Part shown: piece after piece, positions 21,625 to 32,325 of the stretch
How the letters are laid out: each line of letters starts with the position of its first letter
How positions within the stretch are numbered: position 1 is the stretch's first letter
Origin: Sorex araneus
Taxonomy: Eukaryota; Chordata; Mammalia; Eulipotyphla; Soricidae
Assembly (NCBI RefSeq): GCF_027595985.1
Contig: NC_073307.1
Span: 43,378,594-43,442,593 of the forward strand
Direction: 5' to 3'
DNA length: 64,000 bases
Made by a program: the position numbers and the translations under genes
Notes under the pieces: model-generated
The model's input: only the letters and a program-made list of their open reading frames with translations
What the model was told of the DNA's origin: nothing
Databases searched by the model: none

Positions 21625-21886
21625 TCTGGCAGGTTTTTAAATGATTAAATGTGGGAGTTACTATTTGACCCAACAATTTGACTCTTACCAATAAAGGGAG
21701 AAAGTGAAAACCTGTCCACACAAACATTTGTCCATCAATATTTCAATCTTTGTATCAATATTATTCATGATAGTCAAAAGTGAAAACAATTCAAATGTCC
21801 ATCAACTGATGTGCATATAAATAAGGTGTCATAGTAATATTATGGAATATTATCTGGTCATTTAACAGAAATAAAATACTGATACA

Positions 21887-22403
21887 TGGCACGCCCTCGG
21901 CCCAGATGAGATCTGGAGCAGCCGTGCTCCACACGGCCCCTCTGCTCCTTAAAGACTATGATCCGGGAGGTCTACTAACCATTTTGGCACCCAGAGACTT
22001 ATAGAAATGCATCTAGACTATGTGCTGAACTAAAACAATAGAAATCCAAAACCACGCGGCCACTATCGCAGCTGCGCAAGCTCATATAATCCTCATTCTC
22101 AGCAATGGAGAACAAACTATCAAATGATTCCTTTTCAGCAGGTTTGATTGTTGGGGGAAAATTCCAAATAATAATAGTCAGTTCTCTGTTGAAATATTGA
22201 ATGTATCCAAAGTATAGAGAGAATAAAGTGAAGATCATTGGCCACTCAGGTGCAGGGGGGTGGGTGGGAGGGGGTATATTGGGGTTCTTGGTGGGGGAAT
22301 AGGTGCACTGGTGAAGGGATGGAGGTTTGATCATTATATGACTGAGACTTAAACCTGTAAGCTTTGTAACTTTTGTCACGGTGATTCAGTAAAATAAATT
22401 AAA
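21887..22403 (+). mobile_element. CRp2 composite retroposon, 5'-truncated
   Basis: Begins GCCCTCGGCCCAGATGAGAT and shares CCTCTGCTCCTTAAAGACTA and GAGACTTATAGAAATGCATC with 53,600-53,740. It continues into an L1-type 3' UTR ending GTGATTCAGTAAAATAAATT. TSD AAAATACTGATACA is at 21,873-21,886 and 22,404-22,417. Confidence 0.85.
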
Positions 22404-22545
22404 AAAATACTGATACAGGCTACAACGTGGATATTGAAAATGTTTGCTTCACTAAGTCACAGGCATAACAACAAACAACATACATTGTATGGTTTTATAT
22501 TCTGATGAAAGTTCAGAATAGGAAAGTCTAGAGGCCTAAGGCACA

Positions 22546-22929
22546 GACACATGCTTCTTCTGTTACATGTGCTGAGTCAGTACTGGTGGTGAAAGAGCTG
22601 TGTAGGTTATTCAAGTATAACAAAGCGTAAGTATGCGCTTAGGTCAGCTTAAGTTTCTGGTAAGAGGAATGCACTTGATCAGATTTCCAAAAGCTGCCAA
22701 TTTCACATAAGTTTAAAAGTAGGAGGAAGATTTTCATTTTCTTTACAGGCCTGGAAGATGGATTACTCACAATGTAATGTGATTGTAGTTCAGGACTTTC
22801 TTGATTTCTGCCTGCTGATTGTCAATGCCAATTGGATCATCTCAATGTTTACATCTCTGGCCTCAGCTTATTTGCTGCCTTGCACTTAGAGGACTACTCA
22901 GTAATTCTTAGATAAAGGCCAAATTTCTG
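22546..22929. other. Unique-looking stretch
   Basis: No assignable feature. Confidence 0.35.
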
Positions 22930-23075
22930 TTTTCACTTCACTAACCACCCAATGTCTGAACCACAGTCTACACCAACCACAGCCCTGTATCCCCCATACA
23001 ACTTTGCACAGGCCATTTTGCTGCCTTTTTGTGCTATTCTGTATTCTCTCCAGATTGTTCTTGTTCTTAGATATT
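22930..23075 (+). mobile_element. Probable L2 3'-end fragment
   Basis: ACTTTGCACAGGCCATTTTG and TGCCTTTTTGTGCTATTCTG resemble the L2 3' region with its conserved 'ttgcacatgctgttcc' motif. Diverged. Confidence 0.45.
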
Positions 23076-23387
23076 ATATTTACAAAACAATATCACACAC
23101 TTTGGATGTTGTCATCTTTACATCTAGCCTCCTTACTTTTGGTCTGCCTTTTTTAGTATGATGAAAATACAAAGGAAAGCCAATCACTGACATCTAAAGA
23201 GAAATGTAGTAGCCTCCACTTGAAAATCAGAAAAGTATGTTAAGCCAAATCAGTGGTGAGTCTCCACACATTCTGAAAAACTTGGGAACACCAACCTATG
23301 TTAGATTGGGTCTTATTCTTTCTGCTATGGTGATAAAGGCTCTTTTTTTCTTTTACTGAAGAATCAAATACATCTGCATAGTAATGG

Positions 23388-23515
23388 ATATTTCAGGATC
23401 TGAACCTAGCACTGTATACACATTTTGTGCTCGTGCTGATCAGGAAACAGGCTCAGGAGAGCAAAGAGATTGGTTTAGAGTCACTTAGGATGTGAAACCA
23501 AGTCTTTCTGTTTTA
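23388..23515 (-). mobile_element. MIR fragment
   Basis: CAGGAAACAGGCTCAGGAGA followed by AGAGTCACTTAGGATGTGAA matches antisense MIR core order. Confidence 0.55.
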
Positions 23516-24610
23516 TAAAGAATGGGCAGGTGACTGATACATTACAGTGACTTCACATGTTTAATACCCTGCCGTGGTGAACCAAGCCTATGAATATTAA
23601 ATACGTCAAGTGATAGCTTATTGCTCAGTGATGCCTTTTGGATGATAGTGGTCTCCCAACGCAGGCCAGTAATTGTATTGCACAACATACCTCCCAAATG
23701 GGGAGTTCCCTCCACAAAACCATCAGCAGCAATTCCCTGGCATTCCTGGACGGAGTATCCTGAAAGCAGCCCTGGTACTGTACCTTAACTTTCCAAGACC
23801 TAGTATCATCTAACACTGGATGTTTTAAAAATAATTCACTCACCCCTTCGTTGAGAGAAATTGGACTCATTTAAAAGAAAATATAACCCATATGTTTCTG
23901 GTTCCTTTACACTTAAATCACCAACAATATGTTCTGTTGCAATAGCTACTAGATATCCAAATGTCTTTGGCGATGACTTTCCTCATGCAGAAGGGAAGCT
24001 GTATTTTGGACAAGAGTAATCGCCAAATGGTTTAAGTTCACAACTGAAAAGCCCAAACCCATAAGGTTCAAATTGTAAACTTGCCCACTCCTTATTCTGA
24101 GAAGGCCCCCAAAGAGCAATAATAGCAATGCGCTGGCAAGTACTAGTACAGAGACAGCTGGAAAAAGGAGTGGGGGCAGAATGTGAGGAGAGGACGTGAC
24201 TGATGTGGATACCATCAGGAAAGTCAGGCCAGTGCAGGGTCCCTAGATAAATCCAGAAGACACAGTGTCCTTGGAGTCCTGATGTTCCTGCTGTGAAGTC
24301 AACAATGACACCAGCAGCCAGAACACATAGGAGCCAGGGGGAATTCATGGGTGGAAACAGTGTGAGCACTTGGATCCCTCATTTGTAAAATACTAAAATC
24401 TGAGGCTGTGTCCAGAGGCTCCCTGATTGCTCAAATTTCTCCTTCTGCGGCAATGTGGCAGAATCTCAGTCTGAGGTGTACAACCGAGTATAGAAGGCTA
24501 ATTTCTCACAGTCAGTGAATTAAACTACATCTGCTTTCATGAGGCCTAGGCCATTTTTAATATATTTATTTTGATCTTGGTTTAGAATGGATCAAGGATT
24601 TTTTCTATGT
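23516..24610. other. Unclassified stretch with one signal-peptide-like open frame
   Basis: A minus-strand 128-codon frame (24,369-23,983) has an internal ATG at about 24,348 opening MNSPWLLCVLAAGVIVDF, which resembles a signal peptide. The rest is not recognisable and no donor site was identified. I do not annotate it as a gene. The remainder shows no repeat signature. Confidence 0.3.
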
Positions 24611-24621
24611 CATAAGGGCTA

Positions 24622-24870
24622 CTGTCACTGTCACTGTCGTCCTGTTGCTCACCGATTTGCTCAAGTGGGCACCAGTAACATCTCCATTGTGAGACTTGTT
24701 GTTACTGTTTTTGGCATATTGAATACACCACGGGTAGCTTGCCAGGCTCTGCTGTGTAGGTGGGATACTCTCAGTAGCTTGCCGGGCTCTCCGAGAGGGG
24801 CAGAGGAATCAAACCCGGGTAGGCCGCGTGCAAGGCAAATGCCCTACCCACTGTGCTATCGCTCCAGCCC
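24622..24870 (-). mobile_element. Long-form tRNA-SINE with TSD and GACAGT tail
   Basis: Antisense copy: A box TAGCACAGTGGG, B box GGTTTGATTCC, and the 3' end is a (GACAGT)n run instead of poly(A) (plus-strand CTGTCACTGTCACTGTC). TSD CATAAGGGCTA is at 24,611-24,621 and 24,871-24,881. Confidence 0.93.
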
Positions 24871-24881
24871 CATAAGGGCTA

Positions 24882-25545
24882 TTACAAAATGAAAATAAAA
24901 TTTGATTAACTCAGAAAATAACTTTTTTAATTAAAATATTTCAATCATTAATCATAGACAATATAGAGAAATATGAGTAGATGAAAAATTTCCCAGAGAA
25001 TTATTTAAATGACATTAGTACTAGTTAAAAAATTGGTTGTGAGGAAGTAACAATAAAAACTACATGATAAGGTTCCTCTGTGACATCATGGGTCTCACAG
25101 AGACGTGGCAAACAGGAGAACATGAAATTATCTAATAGAATTGACATCTCTTCCTGCATCTCCTCTCTCTCTCTCTCTTTCTCTCTCTCTCCTCCCCCCC
25201 CCCATCTGACATACATATATCCAAGTCTCTTTACCAAGGAAAAGTGTAATGTGAGGAATAGGAAGAGAAGGATAGGAGGAAAAGAAAGTGCAAGAGACTC
25301 AGGAAAAAAGGACTGTAGCTTGAGTGATCTTTATCCTTTTCGTTGTGGCACCACTAGGAAATAGTGATCTTCAAATTCATTGAAATAGGAAAAGGTAGAA
25401 GTGGACACCATTTAACTGTTTCCACTCAGGAGATTCATGCATGACTTCAGCTCATAGTTGACTGGCCAGAATGGGTCACGTGCCCCGAGAAAACTGGGAA
25501 GTGTAGAGAAATACAAGGAGAACGGCAAGCCCCAACTGGTTTTGC
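24882..25545. other. Unique-looking stretch with a CT/C tract
   Basis: The CT-rich run at 25,160-25,203 (CTCTCTCT...then a C10 run) is the only repeat. No gene signal. Confidence 0.4.
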
Positions 25546-25560
25546 TATAAATACCTCATT

Positions 25561-25690
25561 TAAAAAAATTTATTGAATCACCATGAGATAGTTACAAGCT
25601 TTCATGTTTGAGTTATAATCACACATTGATCAAACACCCATCCGTCCACCAGCGCACATTCCCAACCACCAATATCCCCGCTATACCCCG
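25561..25690 (-). mobile_element. Very short L1 3' end with 15-bp TSD
   Basis: Only about 130 bp of the L1 3' terminus. The A-rich end is at 25,561-25,575 in antisense, followed by GAATCACCATGAGATAG. TSD TATAAATACCTCATT is at 25,546-25,560 and 25,691-25,705. Confidence 0.93.
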
Positions 25691-25705
25691 TATAAATACC
25701 TCATT

Positions 25706-26073
25706 ACCATTGGCTATACTTCCACTATGTCAATTTTTGGCCTAGTTTCTTGTTCGTTCATTTATCTCCGTAAAATTTATCAACAGCTAAGGCAGGATAT
25801 AGAAGGAGTTTCTGGTCTGGAAATAACCACTGATGCTATGATATGGAGTAAACATATCATTTTCTGTCAGTGTCTCTGCATTTATGTTGGATCTGGATCA
25901 AGTAACACTGAAATTGTTAAGAGATGGTTCCAATGAGTGCTCAATTATCAAAAACCTTTTCCATTTCCATTGAAAGTATATGCTATTTTCACTGGGCAGG
26001 AAGACCAGCAAAGAGGCTGCCAGTACAACATGATCAAAAGAAGGATGAAATCCCTAACAAGGGCATGCTGGAG

Positions 26074-26078
<5 letters not shown>
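25706..26078. other. Unique-looking stretch
   Basis: No assignable feature before the TG microsatellite. Confidence 0.35.

Positions 26079-26118
<40 letters not shown>
26079..26118. repeat. (TG)n microsatellite
   Basis: About 20 uninterrupted GT units. Confidence 0.98.
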
Positions 26119-26120
<2 letters not shown>

Positions 26121-26370
26121 GAGAAACTCCTACCATGTTCTGTCTCAGCCTTCTTCATGAAAGATGGGTGGCTGTGATGCTTCCCAAGCTGTGATGCCTG
26201 CCCCTACTATGCCACTTCAGAGTGTCCAATGTCGTCAACACACAATAAACATTACACAATAAAAAATAATGTCACTACTTGTCACCTCTACCCTGCCACA
26301 AATGCTCCCACCCAAGTACTATAAGGCACTGTAAATAGCAAAGGAGGCTGGAAAGACATAAATTATGGGG

Positions 26371-27715
26371 TTTATGTGCCTTTTGGCAATTCGAATTTCT
26401 GCTTTGAGGAAGTTTCTATTCATCTTTTATCTCCATCTTTTTGATAGAGTTGGGTGTTTTTTCTTGTAAATTTCTACCAGTGCCTTGTGTATTTTTGATA
26501 TTATCAGTTGGGTGTTGGATGAATAGTTTTTCTAATTCCATGGTCTGCCTTTGTATCTTGGCCACTGTTTCTTTTAAGGTGCAGGAGCTTCTCAGTTTAA
26601 TGTAGTCCCATTTATTAATCTTTGCTTCCACTTGCTTGGTCAGCAGTGTTTCATCTTTGAAGATGTCTTGAGTTTCAATGTCATAGGGGGTTTGCATATG
26701 TTTTCATCCATGAATCTTATGGATTCAGGTCTATGTTGAGGTCTTTAATCCATTTTGATCTGACTTTTGTGCACGGCGTTAGGTAGGTGTCAGAGTTCAT
26801 TATTTTTACATATGACTGTCTAGTTTTCCCAGCACTACTTGTTAAAGAGGTCTTCCTTACTCCACTTCATATTTCTTGCTCCCTTAGGTGATTATATATT
26901 TTAGGGCCTGTGTCAGGATATTCAACTCTATTCCATTTGTTGCAGGTCTGTCCTTATTCCAATACCATCCTGTTTTAAATATTACTGCTTTGTAGTAGAG
27001 TACTACTCATCAGGGAGACACAAACCAAAACAACAATGAGATATCATGTCACGCTACAAAGAACCTGAGTGCCTGAGAACAGACGTAGAGATAAAGAAAC
27101 TATGGCACATATACACAGTGGAATACTACACAGCTGTTAGGAAAATGAGGTCATGAAATTTGTCTATAAATGTATAGGCTTGGAGAGTATCATGGTGAGT
27201 GAAATGAGTCAGGAAAGGCACAGATATAGAATGACTGCATTCATTTGTGGGATTAAAAAAATTATGAAATCAATATCCAAGGCAGGTAAAACAGCCAGGA
27301 GGACTGGTCAATGGTGGGTCAATGGCATGGGAGATGAAGGATAGTTAAGATAGAGGAGGGTCCATTATGACAATACTAGTTGGCAATGATCAAGAACTGA
27401 GTGTTGAGAGCAGGAAAAGGGATATAGATTATAACCTTTCAGCATCTGTATCACAAACCATAATGTCTAAAATGAGAGGGAAAGAGAGATAGGAGGAAAG
27501 AGAGAGGGGCAGAGAGAGGAGAGATGTCTGCCATAGAGACAGGCTGGGATGGGGAGTGGCTTGAAGGGGTGGGAGGAAAACTGGGAACACTGGAGCTGGG
27601 AAATTGGAAAGTGGAAGGATGGGTGTTGGAACACTGTATGACAGAAATGCAATCATGAACAATTTTGTAATGCTCTATCTCTTGGTGATTCGATAAAAAT
27701 AAAAATTAAAAAAAA
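26371..27715 (+). mobile_element. L1 insertion with 5' inversion
   Basis: 26,371-27,000 is ORF2 in antisense (minus-strand reading ends near the RHMK codons at 26,371). 27,003-27,715 is the downstream ORF2 end and 3' UTR in sense (CATCAGGGAGACACAAACCA ... GTGATTCGATAAAAATAAAA). The two halves meet almost exactly at neighbouring ORF2 positions. A further internal deletion joins CATGTCACGCTACA directly to AAAGAACCTGAGTGCC near 27,060. Inactive. Confidence 0.85.
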
Positions 27716-28200
27716 TATGGGTTCTCTGCTTCCTACCAAGTCTAATAAATATGAACACCAGAGTTGTAGCTCAGTACATAGTGAGGAAATGTGAGGCCCT
27801 GTTGATTCTCCTCAATGCCTGCACTTGTACAATCCAGAGTGGGGGGTAAGGATTATGCAGGTGGGCACTTAATGTCCTATTTGATGACCTATTGGTCAAC
27901 AGGAGGCAGAGTATAAATGACCTGCCCTTCTCTCAGAAGGCGATTCTGAAAGATTGAGCAGTTGCATTTGCCACCACTCTGTCCTTCCTTCTTCCTCACT
28001 CCCCCCTAACCCCACTCCCCATTATAACACTCTTTAAAAGAAGTTGTAGCATTTAGCACATTAAGTGTCTACCTCTAGTTCTGCTCTCTTGGGGAACTCA
28101 TGTCAAATAGTTTGTTTCTTGGTTTAGGCACAATGTCTAAGATCAAAAACTACCACAAAGCAAAATAGCCACAGTGCAAACTATTTGGTTTAGGATCTCA
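27716..28200. other. Mostly unique stretch with a tRNA-SINE fragment
   Basis: Apart from the fragment at 27,762-27,840 nothing was assigned. Confidence 0.35.
27762..27840 (+). mobile_element. Second tRNA-SINE family (TAGCTCAGT head), fragment
   Basis: GAGTTGTAGCTCAGTACATA followed by GTGAGGCCCTGTTGATTC is a different tRNA-like head (A box close to TRGCTCAGYGG) from the main SINE. Similar heads occur at 36,543 and 45,905. Confidence 0.45.
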
Positions 28201-28215
28201 AGATTGTTGTTGCAG

Positions 28216-28567
28216 TAACGTATAAGAAAGAACAAAATCATTCCCCTTGCAGCAGCATGGAGAGAGAAGATATCATACCAAGTGAAGTCATTCAGAAGGA
28301 AAGAACAGGTACAAAGTGATCTCTCTTATATGTGGGACTTAAAGATATATAGCAAGGCAGCAATAAAGATCTAAAAGCAACAAAAACGGGACATGGGGGG
28401 CGGGGACTCACACACATAATTGAGATGGGGGTGGGAAGGAGGGCAGGGAGGAAGATGGGTCCATTGGTGATGGGTATGGTATTGGAATTATGTCCATGAG
28501 AAAATATTAAGAATAACAATATTGTAAGCCAAAATAAAACATAAAAAATTTTAATAAATTAATTTTT
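28216..28567 (+). mobile_element. L1 3' end, divergent subfamily
   Basis: GATATCATACCAAGTGAAGT, TCAGAAGGAAAGAACAGG and CTCTCTTATATGTGGGACTT are ORF2-terminal sequence. A short 3' UTR ends in AAATAAAACATAAAAAATTT. The target-like sequence AGATTGTTGTTGC lies just before it, and a similar copy follows. Confidence 0.75.
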
Positions 28568-28585
28568 AAAAAGGATTGTTGTTTC

Positions 28586-29490
28586 CATCCAGAAGAGCAA
28601 AAACAGCTGGTGTTGGCATGAATATGGGGAGAAAGGGCTCTCCTTCACTGCTGGTGGGAATGCCGACTGGTCCAGCCTTTTTGGAAAACAATATGGATGT
28701 TTCTTAAAAAACTAGAAATAGCACTTCCATTTGACCCAGCAATACCACTTCTGGAAATATATCCTGGAGATGCAAAATAAAGTACAGTAGAAGTGACATC
28801 TGCACTTGTATGTTTATGGCAGCACTATTTACAATAGCCAGAATCTGGAAAACACCCGAATGCCTGAGAACAGATAACTGGTTAAAGAAACTTTGGTATA
28901 TCTACACAATAAAATACTATGCAGCTATTAGAAAAAATGAAATCAAGAAATTTTCATATAAGTGGACCAACATGGAGAGTATCATGCTAAGTGAAATGAG
29001 TCAGAAAAAGAGGGACAGACACAGAATGACTGCACTGATTTGTGGAATATAAAGTAACATAAAGGAGACTAACACCTAAGAACAGTAGAAATACGGGTCA
29101 GGAGGATTGCCCCACAGCTTAGGAAGCTCATGCGCTGGGGGAAAAGGTAACTGGGATGGACAAAGGCGCACTAAGTAAATGATGCTTGGAGGGATCGCTC
29201 GGGATAGTAGATGTGTGCTGAAAGTGGACTATGGACCAAATATGATGGCCGCTTGATACCTGTATTGCAAACATAACACCCTAAATGACAGAGAGAGTAA
29301 AAGGGATTGTGCCTGCAGAGGCAGGGGGTGGGAAGGGGTGGGAGTTGGGGGAGGGATACTGGGAACATTGGTGGTAGACAATGGGCACCGGTGGAGGGAT
29401 GGGTACTTGAACATTGTTTGACTGGAATGCAATCATTAAAGTTTATAAGTCGGTAACTGTATTTCACAATAATTCATTAAAATAATAATA
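28586..29490 (+). mobile_element. L1 3' end
   Basis: Starts in ORF2 (AACAGCTGGTGTTGGCATGA, GGGCTCTCCTTCACTGCTGG). It encodes the LWYIYTIKYYAAIRKNEIKKF block around 28,885-28,960, then the 3' UTR to TTCATTAAAATAATAATAAA. Flanks GGATTGTTGTTTC and AGATTGTTGCTTC act as an imperfect TSD. Confidence 0.88.
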
Positions 29491-29703
29491 AAAAAAGATT
29501 GTTGCTTCATAGCAACTTCCCACCCCAATACATAATCCATTAAAGAGAAAAACCAAGATCCAGTTCTGGCGCCTGTCTCACCATCCCTTGCAATCAGAAC
29601 TTTAATACAGAGATCTTTGCTCTAATCTTGTATTTTACTATGAGAAATTATAAGTTTAGAGAAATACTTAGATCACTCCCCCCTGGCCCAACTCAGAATT
29701 TTT

Positions 29704-29878
29704 TTTTTGTTTTTTGCTTTTTGGGTCACACCCAGCAATGCTCAGGGGTTACTCCTGGCTCTGCACTCAGGAATTACTCCTGGCAGTGCTTGGGGGACCA
29801 TATGGGATGCCGGGGATCGAACCCGGGTCGGCCGCGTGCAAGGCAAACGCCCTCCCCGCTGTGCTATCGCTCTGGCCC
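29704..29878 (-). mobile_element. Short-form tRNA-SINE, young, with 16-bp TSD
   Basis: In antisense, perfect A box TAGCACAGCGGG and B box GGTTCGATCCC. TSD CCCAACTCAGAATTTT is at 29,688-29,703 and 29,879-29,894. Confidence 0.95.
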
Positions 29879-29950
29879 CCCAACTCAGAATTTTGAAACC
29901 AAATGTAGTTGTGTTTATTTTTTAGGGTAGAGATGCTTAAGAAGATAGTG

Positions 29951-30118
29951 AGTGGGGTTGCAGCTATAGTAGAGGGGATAAGGCATTTGCCTTGCACAGT
30001 GACAAGCTGGGCTCAATTCTGGGAATTTAATATGGTCCCCTGAGCACCACCAGGAGTAATTCCTAAGTGCAGAGCCAGAAGTAACCCCTGATCATCTCCA
30101 GGTGTGACACAGAAAGTA
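29951..30118 (+). mobile_element. Short-form tRNA-SINE
   Basis: TGGGGTTGCAGCTATAGTAG head, GGGCTCAATTCTGGG B-box area, GTAACCCCTGATCATCTCCA tail. Confidence 0.8.
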
Positions 30119-30170
30119 ATATATATGTATATGTATAGCAATACATTAATGTACATATACATATAGTGAG
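30118..30170. repeat. AT-rich palindromic microsatellite
   Basis: TATATGTATATGTA and its reverse complement TACATATACATATA flank a short loop. It probably grew from the SINE tail. Confidence 0.8.
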
Positions 30171-30912
30171 CAAGATGTGGCTCTACATCCTGAACCTTCC
30201 TCTGCTAGCTAGGTGTCCAATACAACGCATTTGTTCCCATGTTCAGTCAAAAATCCACTCTCCAACACACTTACAAGAGCACTTTCAGATGTGCCTTTAT
30301 AAGAATTTCTTGGAGTTATGGTGATATTGGAACAAACTAAAACTGAAGTCCATTGTCTCAAGCATGATGGTTTATAATTCCGTGTAGATTATTACCAGAC
30401 CAATGCGACACACCAAATGCAGCTTCCTGGCATTGGGGTGTACTTTCAAGTCACTTACCATACTTCAGTAGCTGGCTTGCACCTGAAGTATGATAATGTA
30501 GCTGAATCATGTGCTAGAGATTAAGTGTGCACTTTCCGCCATTTTAACATTCTTAAAGACATTGAGTTCCAGCTGAAGGAAGAGTGCTGGAGTGGTTACC
30601 CTGGAAAGAGGCTAAGGTCCCATCACTGGAAAGGAGACCACGATCAGTCTTTTCATGTCCATGGTCATTAGACTCCTCGATCAGTGATTTTCCACTGTTA
30701 TTCTACAGGGGCACAGAGACTTCCTGGTGATCCACATAGAGGTTACTGTTGATTAGCCAACTCCTTTACAACTGCCACTTTAGACCAGTGCTGCTTTACT
30801 CATGTAATAAGACTACAAAGCACTATTGTAGATCAGAGCTTGTGAAATATTTTGCACTCATGACCTCTTTTTGCCAAGAAATTTTTGTGTGATCTTGACT
30901 AAGAGGTGTATA
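30171..30912. other. Unclassified stretch
   Basis: No young repeat. Text near 30,780-30,890 has the look of an old interspersed repeat but I cannot assign it. Confidence 0.3.
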
Positions 30913-30925
30913 AAATAGGTCTACT

Positions 30926-31095
30926 GGGGCTGGAGTGATAGCACAGTGGGTAGGGCATTTGCCTTGCATGCGGCCGACCTGGGCTCGATTCCCAGCATCC
31001 CATATGGTCCCCTGAGCACTGCCAGGAGTAATTCCTCAGTGTATGAGCCAGGAGTAACCCCTGTGCATCGCCGGGTGTGACCCAAAGAGGAAAAA
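30926..31095 (+). mobile_element. Short-form tRNA-SINE
   Basis: A box TAGCACAGTGGG, B box GGCTCGATTCC, end GGGTGTGACCCAAAGAGG. Probable TSD AAATAGGTCTAC / AAATGGGTCTAC on the two sides. Confidence 0.93.
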
Positions 31096-31108
31096 AAATG
31101 GGTCTACA

Positions 31109-31551
31109 AATCAAACAATAATAAATCACAGAGAAAGTTATTCTAAAACCAAGTTTTTAAAACTTTACACAACTTTATACAAAGCTCATGCACTGGGCTA
31201 GGATCTAGACCACCTCCAGATACCACAGGCCCCTAAGGTACCAAGCCATCTGGACTTGGTTACATCAGGTCAAGCGGGGATCCAAAGGGTAGAGGACAAG
31301 ACTCATGAGGACTGCCTTAAGATCTGGAAGCTTAAGGTGTATTATCTCCTCTTCTCCTTCTTCTTCCTCCCAGTCCCCCAACATTACAGAGAAGGCAAGC
31401 TTCACCCAAGAATACAGCACAGGTTCAGAGGAAATAAGAGATTGAGAGGGGCTACTGGAATGTCAGGCTGCAATTATGCTGAGACAGACACTGCAAAAGT
31501 GGTTCTTTGATTTCCCCTGATGTCACATGTTGGGTGGGAAGGCTGAGGGCT
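31109..31551. other. Unique-looking stretch
   Basis: No assignable feature. Confidence 0.35.
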
Positions 31552-31718
31552 GTTGGTTGGGTCTCACCAGGCAATGCTCAGGACTTACTCCTTGCTCTGT
31601 GCTCAAAGATCACTGCTGGCAGCACTGGGGAGACCAGGTGTGGTGGCAGAGATCACACCTCGGTCAGCTGCATGTGATTGCAATGGCCTTGATATTACCC
31701 TGTGCTCTTTGCTCCTGA
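31552..31718 (-). mobile_element. Short-form tRNA-SINE, diverged
   Basis: Antisense body with CAATGCTCAGGACTTACTCC and GTGGTGGCAGAGATCACACC. Confidence 0.7.
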
Positions 31719-32135
31719 CTTGGCACTTCACGTGCTTTTTCCTTCTGCAGGCAAACTCCTCTTAAGATTCTGTCAACAGGAACCAAATTTGGAAAGGAGA
31801 AGTGTCCCTAGTGGGTAAATAAGAAGAGAATTAACTTTATTGCTGCTAAGACACTCGGACTGGAGGCATAGACAAAGTGGTGTGAGAGCAAGAGAACTGG
31901 GAGAAAAGGCACTTGAGTCTATTTCATTGTTTCCCAAGGAGCTGTCTGTGTGCACCCCCAAGCACCCCCAAACCTCTTGCAACAGCACAGTTCTCATTTC
32001 TTGAGAATGAGGGTGTTAAAGATCTTTAACTTATATTAGAAATCTTTAACTCAGTTGTTATAAAGAGCAACACTTATTTAATACACTTTTCATTTTAAAG
32101 GTGCCAGTCTGTTAAATTAAGAAAGAAAACTATTT
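31719..32135. other. Unique-looking stretch
   Basis: Contains a short direct repeat ATCTTTAACT near 32,021-32,052. Nothing else seen. Confidence 0.35.
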
Positions 32136-32325
32136 GGGGCTGGAGAGATGGCATGGAAGGGGGGCTGCTTGCCTTCCATGTGACTAAGCTGGGTTTAATT
32201 CCTGGCATCCATTATGGTCCCCCAAGCCCACGAGGAATGATCCCTGAGCAAAGAGCCAGAAGGAAGCCCTCAGCACCTATTGAGTATAGCCACCCACCCA
32301 CCCCAAATAAAAGGAAAAAAAAAGA
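32136..32325 (+). mobile_element. Short-form tRNA-SINE
   Basis: GGGGCTGGAGAGATGGCATG head, GGGTTTAATTCCTGGCATCC, A-rich tail. Confidence 0.82.

Larger units (their letters stand above)
21360..22545 (+). mobile_element. Ancient L1 ORF2 3' fragment split by two insertions
   Basis: Segments at 21,370-21,446, 21,640-21,886 and 22,404-22,545 read as consecutive antique L1 ORF2 (GGAGTTACTATTTGACCCAA, AAATGTCCATCAACTGATG, CTGATACAGGCTACAACGTG, AGAATAGGAAAGTCTAGAGG). A SINE and a CRp2 element interrupt it. All frames are broken. Confidence 0.65.
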
